DNA of 64,000 bases. Origin: Armillaria gallica. Taxonomy: Eukaryota > Basidiomycota > Agaricomycetes > Agaricales > Physalacriaceae. The stretch is taken from the NCBI GenBank assembly GCA_037576215.1, contig JBANDB010000009.1, positions 2,666,001 to 2,730,000 of the forward strand, in the 5' to 3' direction. Of the stretch, positions 21,201 through 30,476 are shown in pieces. A program made the translations under genes and the position numbers. The number at the start of each line of letters is the position of its first letter. Position 1 is the stretch's first letter. A model generated the notes under the pieces. It was not told the origin of the DNA. It searched no databases and was given only the letters and a program-made list of their open reading frames with translations.

Positions 21201-23083
21201 CATACCAAGACTTTGAAATCTGGACGGATCATCAAAACCTCCAATATTTCTGAAAGCCCCAGAAAGTAAACCGACGCCAAGCTCGATGGATCACCGAGCT
21301 GGCGGAATACCATTTCACCCTCCATCACAAGGCCGGCACCGTGAACAAAAAGGCCGACCTCCTTTCACGACGAGCAGACCACGACCAAGGGCAGGACGAC
21401 AATGATCAAATCGTAGTCCTGTCCCCCGAGCATTTCAGGGCCATGATTATGCCAACTATCAGAGAGACCCATCGGGATATACAAATGGCCACCAGAAAGG
21501 CTCACCTTTGGGACAAAACCGTTACCGGATCCGTCGATCACAACCGTGGCATGAAAGTAAAAGACGGACTTGTCTGGTACGACGGTAGGATCTACGTCCC
21601 CAGAGACCACGCTCTTCGCAGGGAAGTCATTGCTCGATCTCATGATCATATCACCGCCGGGCATCCGGGCATCGAGAAAACCAAGGAACTCGTATTACGA
21701 GAGTTCTGGTGGCCAAAGATGAAAAAGGATGTCGAAGCCTATGTAAAGGCCTGCGAAACCTGCCAACGAACGAAAAGCAGCACCCAAGCGAAGGCGGCAC
21801 CCCTACACCCGAATGAGATACCCTCACGACCGTGGACTCACATCTCAGTAGACATGGTGACAGGACTACCGAAGAGTAACGGTCACGACGCTATCCTTGT
21901 AATCGTCGACCGATTCTCTAAAGAAATCATTCCTGTCGCATGCTCCACAGAGCTATCCTCGGAAGGGTGGGCAAAAATCCTATGCAACAAGGTCTACACC
22001 AAGCACGGCATGCCCCAAGTTGTCATCTCGGACAGGGGAACGGTATTCGTATCCAAATTCATGAAAGACCTCTATGACCTTCTTCAGATCAAGGGGAACG
22101 CCTCCACAGCTTATCACCCCCAGACAGATGGGCAGACCAAGAGGGTCAACCAGGAAATTGAGAAGTATCTCCGCATGTTCGTCAATCATCTGCAAACCAA
22201 TTGGGCCAAATGGCTCTCCCTCGCCGCGTTCGCTCATAACAATCGCACCCACTCCTCCACCGGCAAGAGCCCCTTCAAAGTCAATTATGGCTACAACCCC
22301 TCAGTTCTACCGGGAGTAAAACCGACAATCCCATTCCGAACCCCCGCCTCCGGCACCTTCGTCTCAAAAATGCAAGACATCCATGCCTCCGCCCAAAAAT
22401 CACTTGAGAAGGCTGCATCGCAAATGAAAACACAATACGACAAAAACAAGCACACAGCCATTGAATACAAAATAGGTGACAAGGTCTGGCTCGACACTAC
22501 CAACCTCCACCTCCCTCGTCCAAAGAAAAAACTTGACGATAAACAGACAGGCCCCTTCGAAATCACAAGCAAGAAGGGCGACTCCACCTACACGCTCAAG
22601 TTACCAACCAGCTGGAAAATTCACCCCACCTTCAACGAGGCATTACTCACCCCTTATATCCCACTGGCATTCCCCAATCAAGAACAACCACCGCCGCCAC
22701 CACCAGATTTGATCGACAACGAAGAACACTATGAAGTCGAAAAAATCCTAGACAGCAGGCAGCGGAACGTCCAGGGAAAACGAGGCGAACCATCCAGGAG
22801 AGCCACCGATTACTTCGTCAAATGGAAGGGGTACAGACCAGAGTCAAACAGCTGGGTACAGGAAAACGACATGGACGCAGACGAGCTCATCGAAGAATAC
22901 CTCGCTGAACACGTAGACCCAGTCATCCACAAAAAGGAGGATTGGGAATACCACATCGACCCAAGGACCAGGAAAAAGCTAAGAAGTTGGGAGGAGTTAT
23001 ACGAACTATGGGACATATTCGGAGGAAACGATGACCCATCGATGGAGACGACATCACCCTTCGAACCGGGAACCGTACCTTAA
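18215..23083 (+). pseudogene. pol: Gypsy A Pol: protease, RT, RNase H, integrase, chromodomain
   Basis: One frame (-1 relative to Gag, overlapping it by 28 bases) runs to TAA 23,083 with four TGA stops at 19,580, 19,724, 20,150 and 21,251. Domains in order: protease with LVDSSC (19,514-19,528), where the third residue of D-S/T-G is Ser; reverse transcriptase from about 20,228 with FVKKKDGKLRPVQDYRKLN and YLDN (20,579-20,590) where YxDD is expected; RNase H with RVEADASEGAIGAVL; integrase zinc finger (HITAGHPG with CETCQRTK) and DDE residues in SVDMVTGLP, ISDRGTVF and NQEIEKYL; GPF motif in KQTGPFEI; and a chromodomain with EVEKILDSR and YFVKWKGYRPESNSW. Chromodomains steer integration to chromatin. 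No classical slippery heptamer is obvious in the Gag-Pol overlap. Confidence 0.92.
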
Positions 23084-23105
23084 TGGCAGTCAGGACGCCT
23101 GCCTT

Positions 23106-23118
23106 AAGGAGGGGGTAA
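23106..23118 (+). promoter_or_regulatory. Polypurine tract of gypsy A
   Basis: AAGGAGGGGGTAA ends directly at the 3' LTR. The same AGAGGGTAA context precedes the gypsy B 3' LTR. Confidence 0.85.
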
Positions 23119-23520
23119 TGTTATGATTTATTCACTTTTTTCCTTTATCTTATTTTATCTCTCACACTGGACCGACCGGACCGCCATCCACAGGGGAATC
23201 ATGCAACGTTCCCATGTTATCTCTCGATCTCCCATGTTCTCACTTCGCTATTGCGTGCTGCAGCTCCAAGTCCTTGTACTTCGTTATCAACCACTCATGG
23301 TCATTTTATGTTTAGACCTTCACCTTTCATATTTAAGCAGTAGTTCTCACTTCATGTACGCCAGCCTCGAACTAACTTTAATCCATACTGAATCTATCGC
23401 TTAATTCTTCGCTGAGAATCTAAGGACTTAGCCGGAACACCTATTGTTTAAGGAAATGTTGGTGACCGCCCGAACGCGAGACAGCCGGTGTTTATCCTTG
23501 ATAGGAATTCAGGTCTAATA
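23119..23520 (+). repeat. 3' LTR of gypsy A
   Basis: 402 bp, the same length as the 5' LTR. I count about 12 differences between the two, all transitions and about 10 of them CG in one copy against TG or CA in the other, or TG against CA. Confidence 0.95.
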
Positions 23521-23525
23521 ACGAG

Positions 23526-23868
23526 TCAGTCCAGCTCTGACAAGATTTTGTTGGAGAGCAGCAATGGATATAGGAAGATCATGATGAATTGCTAGGTACC
23601 ACTGTAGCTCATCAAGATAAGTATCTGGATGGGATTTCAGAAGTACATGAATGGCATTGAGAGCAGCAAGGTTAACAATATGTGGACATCCATGGAATGG
23701 TGCCAGTCGATTTGCAGGTGTCCCAAATGTCTCAAAAAGGTTGCACCAGTGGTATAGGCTGCTAGGCAAAATGTGAAAGATATGACAGATGTTGCTTGGC
23801 TCCCATCCTAGGATCCAAAGTTCCAGTGCTATGACCTTGTTTTGCGTTGGAATATGTCAATTTCCCAT
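23526..23868 (-). pseudogene. Tc1/mariner-type transposase, N-terminal part (DNA-binding)
   Basis: Reading starts at ATG 23,868-23,866 (MGN, then TGA for a former Arg). It shows a helix-turn-helix of the mariner/pogo type: VIALELWILGWEPSNICHIF, SSLYHWCNLFETFGTP, then PDTYLDELQWYLAIHHDLPI and LQQNLVRAGLTR. This binds the terminal repeats in the family. The frame runs directly into the gypsy A target site and resumes at 15,081. Confidence 0.85.
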
Positions 23869-23929
23869 GAGAATAAGTTATAAGGTTGATAATAAATACT
23901 ATGACATGTGACAAAAAAGTCCAGTTGTC

Positions 23930-24034
23930 GTCATATGAAGGGAAGATGCAAAATACAGTGGTGGCTACTAAATTACTACATATGGTAACTCCAAAAAAAA
24001 ACTGATCAATTCTCATTATTTTGTAGAAACTCTG
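23930..24034 (-). repeat. Right terminal inverted repeat of the mariner-type transposon
   Basis: Reverse complement of 12,323-12,430 with about ten differences. TA follows at 24,035-24,036. Confidence 0.85.
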
Positions 24035-24036
24035 TA

Positions 24037-24173
24037 AATACATTTTGTGTACTTCTGGAATCTACTATAAACTACTATATATATCTACTTTTACAGTTCA
24101 ATGTTTATGCTGCTAACTAATGCCAAATCTTCAAGAGTATTTTCATATGCATTCAGAATTGCATTCTTCAACA
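24037..24173 (-). repeat. Copia 3' LTR, inner fragment
   Basis: It matches 27,799-27,931 of the 5' LTR, for example AATACATTTTGTGTACT and ATGCATTCAGAATTG against ATGCACTTAGAATTG. The LTR starts at 24,173 in element orientation, next to a short purine stretch. Confidence 0.85.
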
Positions 24174-24189
24174 CTTCCTCTCAATTTTG

Positions 24190-25670
24190 AGGTACACACC
24201 TAATATATTTTGACTTAGATATTCATGCAGAGGTTTAGCCAATGACTTAGTAAACAAGTCTGCAAAATTATTCTCTGATGCACAGTGGTGACCTTCAACT
24301 TCATTAGAAGCTATCCATTCTCATACAAAATGATATTGTATGTTGATATGCTTTGATCTCACATGGAATATTGGATTTGTGCTAAATTTGATAGCTGATT
24401 GATTGTCCACATTGATCGCAGTCACTCGATTGGGTGCAAATTCTAATTTGGTGAACAATGCTTGTAATCAACTTATTTCTTTAGTGTAGTGTGCTAGGGC
24501 CATATACTTGGCCTCCATGCTTGACAGTGCAACAGTTGGTTGTTTTTTTGAGCTCCAGGTAATTGCTCCCCCTGCATACATGCATATATAGCCTGATATT
24601 GATTTTCTGTCATCAAGATCATTTCCTCAGTCTGAATCAGAGTAAGGTATGAGACCACTTTTGCTGGTTCCATATGTGATGCCTTGATTGAGTGTCATGA
24701 TGTGCTCAGGTTCAGGGTTCTAGATGTATTTGCTCAGATCTGAGACTGGAAATGCTATGTCAGGGTGAGATCCTACAGCTGCACACATAAGTGATCCTAT
24801 TCCTTTTATGTAGTACTGTTGGATTGTCTTGTCTGTGCTTCTTGGATCTCCTTCAGGGATTTTATAGAGGTGTACATTCAGGTCAATTGGCATTTTTGCT
24901 AGTTTGCAGTCCTTTATTCCTATTCTTTCAAGGACTTTTTCTAGGTATGCCTTTTGGGATAAAGTAATAGTACCTTTCTCCCAATTCCTTTCTATCTTCA
25001 TGCTTAGAATATGATTGATCTCCCCCATATCTGTTACATTCAGCTTTGACTTGAGTTCTTCTTTCACCTGGGACATGATGACATTGCTCAGAGCTAAGAT
25101 AGTCATGTTGTCAACATGCATGGCAATTATAATTGGTCCCTTGGCAGTCTGTTTTAGATACATGCATTGATTATTGAGTAAGTGATTATATTCAAGTCTT
25201 AAAAAGATGTTATTCAGCTTGATGTTCCAGACACATCCAGATTGTTTTAATCCATATAAGGTGAGTCAAAGTCTGGCTGCTCACCCAGTTCTGTCTGAAT
25301 ATTCTGGTGGCTGTGCCATTTAAATGGTTTCATTAAGTTTTCTATTTAGATATGCACTGACTACATTCATGCCATGCATGATAAGGTTATTTTGAGCAGC
25401 TATAGCTAATAATAGCTTGAATGTGTCAAGTTAGACAACAGGTGCAAAGGTCTCAAAAAAGTCAACTCCAGGTATTTGAGAATATCTCTTGGCTACTAGC
25501 CTGGCTTTGTACTTGACTATATTTCCTTCTCCATCTCTTTTTAATCTGTATGTCCATTTACACCCTATAGTAGTTCTGTCTTTGAGTATCTCCTCCAATG
25601 TCCATATCCCAGAAATGTTAACAAACTCATTCCTGTGTCCATTGCCTTTTTCCAATGCTCCCAATCTGGT
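24190..25670 (-). pseudogene. pol: Minus-strand copia Pol: reverse transcriptase and RNase H
   Basis: Open pieces at 25,431-25,664 and 24,720-25,163 encode reverse transcriptase. The first has IGCKWTYRLKRDGEG and YKARLVAKRYSQIPGVDFFE, the classical copia start. The second holds the active site as MHVDNMTI at about 25,107-25,118, with Asn where the second catalytic Asp belongs. RNase H text follows down to about 24,230: KSISGYICMYAGGAITWSSK, KQPTVALSSMEAKYMAL and FADLFTKSLAKPLHE. Stops and shifts separate the pieces. Confidence 0.85.
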
Positions 25671-26600
25671 CTGAGCTTGGCCTCTTCTTAAGTTAATAGC
25701 TCATCACTCAAATTCTCCATGGATTCTAAGATTAGAGCATAATCTCAGTGCATAGCAACATTTGCAATGTCAGATAGGGTATTTTCCTTTGTATTCTTCT
25801 GTCCTTGTGGCTTATTGCCTCAAGATAATGGGTTATAGAGTAAGCAATAATCAGGGGTACTTGATACTGATTTAATTTGCTCTGACTTTGCCCATGATTC
25901 TATGGGCTTTTCATACCAGCAGTATTGTAGAGTGGGAATAAAACATTTCTTGAAGTCTGTATTACCCTAGATTCTGGGTACCAATATCTGTAGGCTTTAG
26001 ATTCATCACTAAGTCTTACAAATATGCATTTTCTTGACTTCAGGTCAAGTTTTTGGTGCTTTGCATCCTGCAGTAATACCCAGCAAGCTGAGCCAAATTT
26101 CTGTAATATGGAAATGTCTGGCTTTCTATTCCAGAATGATTCTTCTAGAGTGATGTCATTATCTAAGGCTCATGTGAGTGATTAGTTTTTGAGGTACATG
26201 GCATATACTACTGCTTCCAGCCATAGGAATAAAGGAAGCTTATACTCAATCAACATTGCACATGCATGCTCCACAATCATCCAGTTTAATTGTTCTGCAA
26301 CTCTGTTTTGGGATGGTGAATAAGTGGCTGTGAGCTGAAGCTGTATACCACAATCCTTTAGCTCCTGGCTTAGATATTCCTTCTCATTATCTATTCTGAA
26401 GAACTTCAGGTCATTACCTGTCTGGTTCTTGATGTATGCTTGGTACTGTTTTACTTTCTGCAGTACTTCAGCATTTGTCTTTTCCTTTAGGAAATAAATC
26501 ATTGTCCTCCACATTTTTCTATTTGTAAAGCTGATGTAATATCTCTCACCATGAATTCCTTTAATCTAGGCAGGCTCTCATAAATCTGAAAAGATCATCT
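25671..26600 (-). pseudogene. pol: Minus-strand copia Pol: integrase
   Basis: The best open piece is 26,182-26,514. It shows the end of the integrase core with FFRIDNEKEYLSQEL (second Asp) and SPSQNRVAEQLNWMIVEHA (Glu), followed by PLFLWLEAVVYAMYL. The part between integrase and reverse transcriptase is too damaged to read. Confidence 0.8.
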
Positions 26601-26759
26601 CCCTAATACAGGTATAATTCATGCCAAGTCCAGCTGCTTGATTTGACAATGTGTGCATTATTAGAATTAAGGAGACAGATGTCAAGCATATACATGCCTA
26701 AGATCTTGTTCCCTTAGCCAAATGCAGCACCTTTCAGTGATCTAATAAGCAATTTATCA

Positions 26760-27607
26760 CTAGAAAAGGTCAATTTCATGTCTGTGTTAGTCGTACAGCT
26801 TAGCAAAATTAAATTGAATGGTGCAGTGGGGCAATGTATTGTATCTTTTAGGGTTGCCATTGAGAATTTATGGCCATCCCTAAATATGACTTTAATAGTA
26901 ACCTTTTCCCAGGCCTTTAGACTTGTGATCCTTTCTCTTTCATTTCAGGTTTCCCTTCTATTGTTTCAGTTTTCCAGCATCATCCTTGCCAGAGTGGCAA
27001 TCACTGACCACATGGCCATACTTTCACAGCTATAACAGGTGACATTCAGATTGTATTTCTTCTTGTAGAATCAGGCTACAAGGGCCATGTCTGCATCAGG
27101 GTTCTTCTCCTTCCATCATGTATCCTCCTGTAGAACTTGTGAAATTAATTTGTATAAGTCTTTGAAGTCTGCAGTGTCTATTGAAGATATAAAGGCATTC
27201 TATAACCCTGGTAATGACATAAGTAGAGTAATAGAAAAGTCTTCTTCTTCTACTGCATGTCCAAGAGCAGTGAGCTCTTCCTAATAGGACTTTAGTGTCT
27301 TAATATGTTCCTCTATGTCTCTCCCTTCCTCGCACTGAGCCCTGAAGAATTTCTGTCAGATCATTATTATCCCAATCAGTCCTTTCTTCTCATATATGTT
27401 TTTGAGAGCTTTCCATGCTTCTGCCGATGTCTTTGAACCTAAAATATAGACCAACAGGCCAGCATCTGCCAGTGTCTTCTTGGTCTTATCCACATATTTG
27501 ATCAGATTGAGATCTATGAGGATATCAATCATTTTGATCTTTCATGTAGAGTAATTTTTGGTTCCCTTCAATAGATTGATTTTATATACACTGTGTGACT
27601 TAGACAT
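26760..27607 (-). pseudogene. gag: Minus-strand copia Gag
   Basis: It starts at ATG 27,607 (MSKSHSVYKINLLKGTKNY). The UBN2-type capsid region is clear between about 27,420 and 27,080: LGSKTSAEAWKALKNIYEKK, HIKTLKSY and LLMSLPGL. A damaged zinc knuckle follows near 27,040 (CYSCESM). At least seven stops are present. Confidence 0.8.
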
Positions 27608-27712
27608 TATGCTGCATATAGTAACTATGTGTTCAAAGTTGATGCTATATAAATAGGGTGTATGTGTATGTGTATGGTGGTAGGTAATCAAGTAGGTATT
27701 TTGTTAGGGCCA

Positions 27713-27724
27713 GGGCCCATAACC
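27713..27724 (-). promoter_or_regulatory. Copia primer-binding site, half-tRNA-iMet type (minus strand)
   Basis: On the minus strand GGTTATGGGCCC follows the end of the 5' LTR. It is identical to the site of the + strand copia at 5,361-5,372. Confidence 0.8.
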
Positions 27725-27931
27725 TATTGTAACGAGGCAGAAGATGAATGTAAAGATGAGAATTGATTGTGTCTCTCAAGGGAGAGACATGCTACTTAAA
27801 TACATTTTGTGTACTACTAGAATCTGCTATAAACTACTAAATATATCTATTTTTACCAATGTTTATGTCACTGACTAATACTGAATCTTCAAGGGTATTC
27901 TTGTATGCACTTAGAATTGTGATCTTCAACA
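27725..27931 (-). repeat. 5' LTR of the minus-strand copia
   Basis: 207 bp. It is uninterrupted and shows the empty target site (CTTAAATAC) of the mariner-type transposon that split its partner. Confidence 0.88.
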
Positions 27932-27936
27932 CCTTG
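27932..27936 (+). repeat. Target-site duplication CCTTG (right)
   Basis: Identical to 12,244-12,248. Joining X1 Gag across the pair keeps the frame (NNNGQSL then GTSDCPQG). Confidence 0.85.
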
Positions 27937-28452
27937 GGCACATCTGACTGTCCACAAGGCTTATATTTCTCTCAGAATAGGTCAGAAAATAAGCCATGGG
28001 ATAAAGGTTGTTATAACAGCCACAGTAAACCTTCTGGTCTATCCAGTGAGAATTACAGGCTTTCCAAAGCAAAAAAGGCTCAGTTATCAGCTAAAGACAA
28101 GTGCTATAAGTGCAAGCAGACTGGCCATATGGCATGTAATTGCCCTGATAATAACACAATTATGCCAAATAAGAAAGGGCCTCCAGGTTTTTCAGCTCAT
28201 GGTATTCATATTGACTTTACCAAAGCTGAATAGTTGCATGAACTTGCAGAATCAACAGAGTCTGTGAACAGCATGTCCCTTGGAATGATGGGACATGACT
28301 GACTATCAGACATTGAGATAACAGATGCCAATGCCTTGGCTATAGAGGACATTGAAATGTGCTCAATTTTAGAGCAAGATGGGCTGCCTGATCCTCAATT
28401 GGTATTGAAAATAGAGTCAGTAAGTGATTCTTCAAACAATAATTCAGATTCT
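27937..28452 (+). pseudogene. gag: Retroelement X1 Gag, middle fragment with zinc knuckle
   Basis: It continues X1 Gag after the copia. The knuckle CYKCKQTGHMACNCP lies at about 28,109-28,153 with all C, C, H and C ligands. It is followed by GPPGFSAHGIHIDF and an acidic region (LSDIEITDANALAIEDIEM). Two stops (28,231 and about 28,301) interrupt it. It is cut at about 28,452 by gypsy B. Confidence 0.65.
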
Positions 28453-28788
28453 CTAAGCGCCTCTTATCTTATCTTATCCTTAGAATCCACGACTTCATGG
28501 AGCCATGACTCACAATACAGTCACCACCATTTACCTTGTGTTATTTTCTGCTTCTTTCTTGCAATGGTGCACTTATTATTAGACCCCTTATTTTAGTATA
28601 TAAGTACTGTAGCTCAAGCTGTATATTCCCTAGCTTTGAGCTAAAGTTTATTCATACCAAAACACATTCATTCTCGCTAAGCACTAAAAAACACTTAGTC
28701 CAGGAGTCCTTTCATCACAAGACTCAATGGTGACTGTATGAATGCGATACAGCTGTTGTTTACTCTTGATTGGACATCAGGTCTAACA
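28453..28788 (+). repeat. 5' LTR of gypsy B copy 1 (5' truncated)
   Basis: It shares the end (ACTCAATGGTGACTGTA, ATCAGGTCTAACA) with 38,381-38,562 and with the copy at 59,395-59,769. TATATAAG lies at 28,597-28,604, and AGCTTTGAGCTAA, the predicted RNA 5' end, at 28,632-28,644. Confidence 0.85.
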
Positions 28789-28789
28789 A

Positions 28790-28802
28790 TTAGCTCAAAG
28801 CT
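28790..28802 (+). promoter_or_regulatory. Self-priming-type primer-binding site of gypsy B
   Basis: TTAGCTCAAAGCT is the exact complement of AGCTTTGAGCTAA at 28,632-28,644 in the LTR (13 of 13). It sits one base after the LTR end, as in family A, but with a different sequence. Confidence 0.8.
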
Positions 28803-28828
28803 TTTCCCACTCCTTAATCAGAGCTCTC

Positions 28829-29718
28829 ATGGAGAACAATGCTGCTATCATCCTTGCCAGCACTCTGGCTTCAAGCACCTTCCTTCTCACCGCTGCCATT
28901 GTCCTCGCAATCAGGTTTCATAGGGCAAACCTCAGAAATGAACTCCCAGCACCCCCTGCCTCCACAGTTATTATTAATCAGCAAATAAACCCCCAACCCA
29001 CCAACAATGATATCCTGCTCCAGCCACTCCATACATCCATACCACAATGAGCAGTCCCAGTCGACAGCATCCTTTCAATCAACAGAGAGATGGAGGTCAG
29101 TCTTCAGTCGAATAATAGGAACCTGCAAGAAAGAAGACCTCCCACCCCTCCCAGAAGACACACACCAATCATCATCCTCTCTGCTACCAGCTCTACCCCA
29201 TACATTGTTTGATCTCCCTCCCCCCTTTCAGGGGATGACCTGCCAAGTGCTGTGTATGATACGAGTTGGGCACAAGCCACCCAAACAGCCCTATTGCCCC
29301 CATCCCCAATCGTGGCAACAGTACTGGGAACGACAGGGTACCAGTTGCACCACCCACAACCACATTCGACCTTGACCTCTGGGATAACCTTATTATCTCC
29401 TACAGTGCCTACTTCCCTGCAGGGACTGGCTCCCCCGATCACAGAACCTCTCCCCCCAAACCCTCTCACCCAGCCTGCCAATCTGCCTGGTGAGAGATCA
29501 ACGAGTGATACCTCGCTGCACCACTCAACTGGTTCGGGGAATTGCAGAGGTTTGGAAGGTGGCCAAGCAAGTCCAGCGACTCAGATACAGCCACAGAGCT
29601 ACTCCTGAGGGCAGAGTACATCAATAGGATCCACAGACCAAGTCCTGTGGCCTCAATCTTGGAGATCCAACCCCTTCCCGAGGCAACTCCCGAGGCCCCC
29701 ACCAATGATGCTACCTGA
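28829..29718 (+). pseudogene. Gypsy B ORF1: membrane anchor plus disordered region
   Basis: The ATG at 28,829 opens a frame whose residues about 7-28 are hydrophobic (IILASTLASSTFLLTAAIVL), followed by basic residues. TGA at 29,048 and frameshifts break it. It resumes in text resembling gypsy A (NWFGELQRFGRWPSKS, RAEYINRIHRPSPV) and ends at TGA 29,716-29,718. That stop overlaps the Gag start (ATGATG at 29,705) in the +1 frame. Confidence 0.6.
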
Positions 29719-30476
29719 AGCCATCCATCTTTTCTCAGATGTAAATATGACCCAACCTCCTAAAGAATTACTACATGCAGATTACTACGACTTATTTACT
29801 TTTTTCACTTACAAATTGTTAGCTACTCTGGAGTGGGCAGCTACTGATGCCGGAATTGACTTCTATCACCTATCCTCTCTTAACATCTCTGTTGATAGTA
29901 TCCTACAAAGGGAAGCAGGCCAATTGGCCACTCTTCTCTATAATGATGTACACCTGGAAGCACCAATGAGGGTGCTTACTCTCTATCAAAAGATCGTAAT
30001 CAATCTACCCCTGGATGATGAGATCCAGGCCCCAATGCTAGATGAACCACCTATAGCCCCTCCCCATACTCCAATCATGATGCCTTTCTCCTATCACAGG
30101 GGACAGGCACCACCAGGAATGTATGGAGGAAGGGGATATGCACCCTTTGCCGGAGCTGCACAAGCATCAGAAAATGGTGGCCAACCACCAGGTCCACCAC
30201 CTGTAGACCTGTAAAATGGACATTGCCACGACACCCTGCTCCAACTAAACCACCAGATCCACTTGCTCCCTGGGTATTAACAGCAGGGGATGTCTCTCCC
30301 TACAACGATTTCAAGCCAAAGATCTTGAAAGAAGTCGATGATTTCACCAGAGATTCCAATGACATCTCCTGCTTCTTCCAAAAGTGCGAACTGCACTTCA
30401 ATCTATTTAACCAACACTTCTGATACCACCCCCACAAAGTTGTCTTCTGTGTCTCACGCCTCAGAGGAGATGCTCA
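29705..30476 (+). pseudogene. gag: Gypsy B Gag, 5' part
   Basis: ATG 29,705 opens 169 codons, with PPKELLHADYYDLFTFF at residues about 17-33, then a Pro-rich linker and the beginning of the capsid domain (KPKILKEVDDFTRDSNDISC, QKCELHFNLFNQHF). Stops at 30,212 and 30,421 interrupt it. It is cut at about 30,476 within the capsid by the hAT-like insertion and resumes near 33,332. Confidence 0.75.

Larger units (their letters stand above)
15082..23520 (+). mobile_element. Ty3/gypsy chromovirus, family A, full length (8,439 bp)
   Basis: The element has two 402-bp LTRs (15,082-15,483 and 23,119-23,520), beginning TGTTATGATT and ending TCTAATA, with a perfect 5-bp target duplication. In order it carries a self-priming-type primer-binding site, a membrane-anchored ORF1, Gag with one zinc knuckle, and Pol with protease, reverse transcriptase, RNase H, integrase and a C-terminal chromodomain. 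A purine tract precedes the 3' LTR. It is the least decayed and most CpG-rich element in the window. Its LTRs differ at about 12 of 402 positions. Pol still has four TGA stops and an Asn in the reverse-transcriptase active site, so this copy is probably not autonomous. Confidence 0.95.
12323..24034 (-). mobile_element. Tc1/mariner-type DNA transposon, two genes, split by gypsy A
   Basis: Terminal inverted repeats of about 105 bp begin CAGGGTTTCTACAAAATAAT on the left and CAGAGTTTCTACAAAATAAT (reverse strand) on the right. The dinucleotide TA is duplicated at 12,321-12,322 and 24,035-24,036, and the uninterrupted copia LTR at about 27,797 shows the empty site CTTAAATAC. Removing gypsy A leaves about 3.27 kb. 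It holds a minus-strand DDE transposase (23,868 down to 14,292) and a convergent plus-strand gene (12,429-14,102). Both genes carry stops, so this copy cannot move by itself. Confidence 0.9.
12249..27931 (-). mobile_element. Ty1/copia LTR retrotransposon, minus strand, with nested insertions
   Basis: The 5' LTR is at 27,725-27,931 (207 bp). The 3' LTR lies in two pieces, 12,249-12,322 and 24,037-24,173, because the mariner-type transposon sits inside it. The LTR begins TGTTGAAGA and ends TTACAATA in element orientation. CCTTG flanks both outer edges (12,244-12,248 and 27,932-27,936), and X1 Gag reads through when the element is removed. Without the nested insertions the element is about 4.0 kb. 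Its gag-pol is heavily mutated. Confidence 0.9.
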
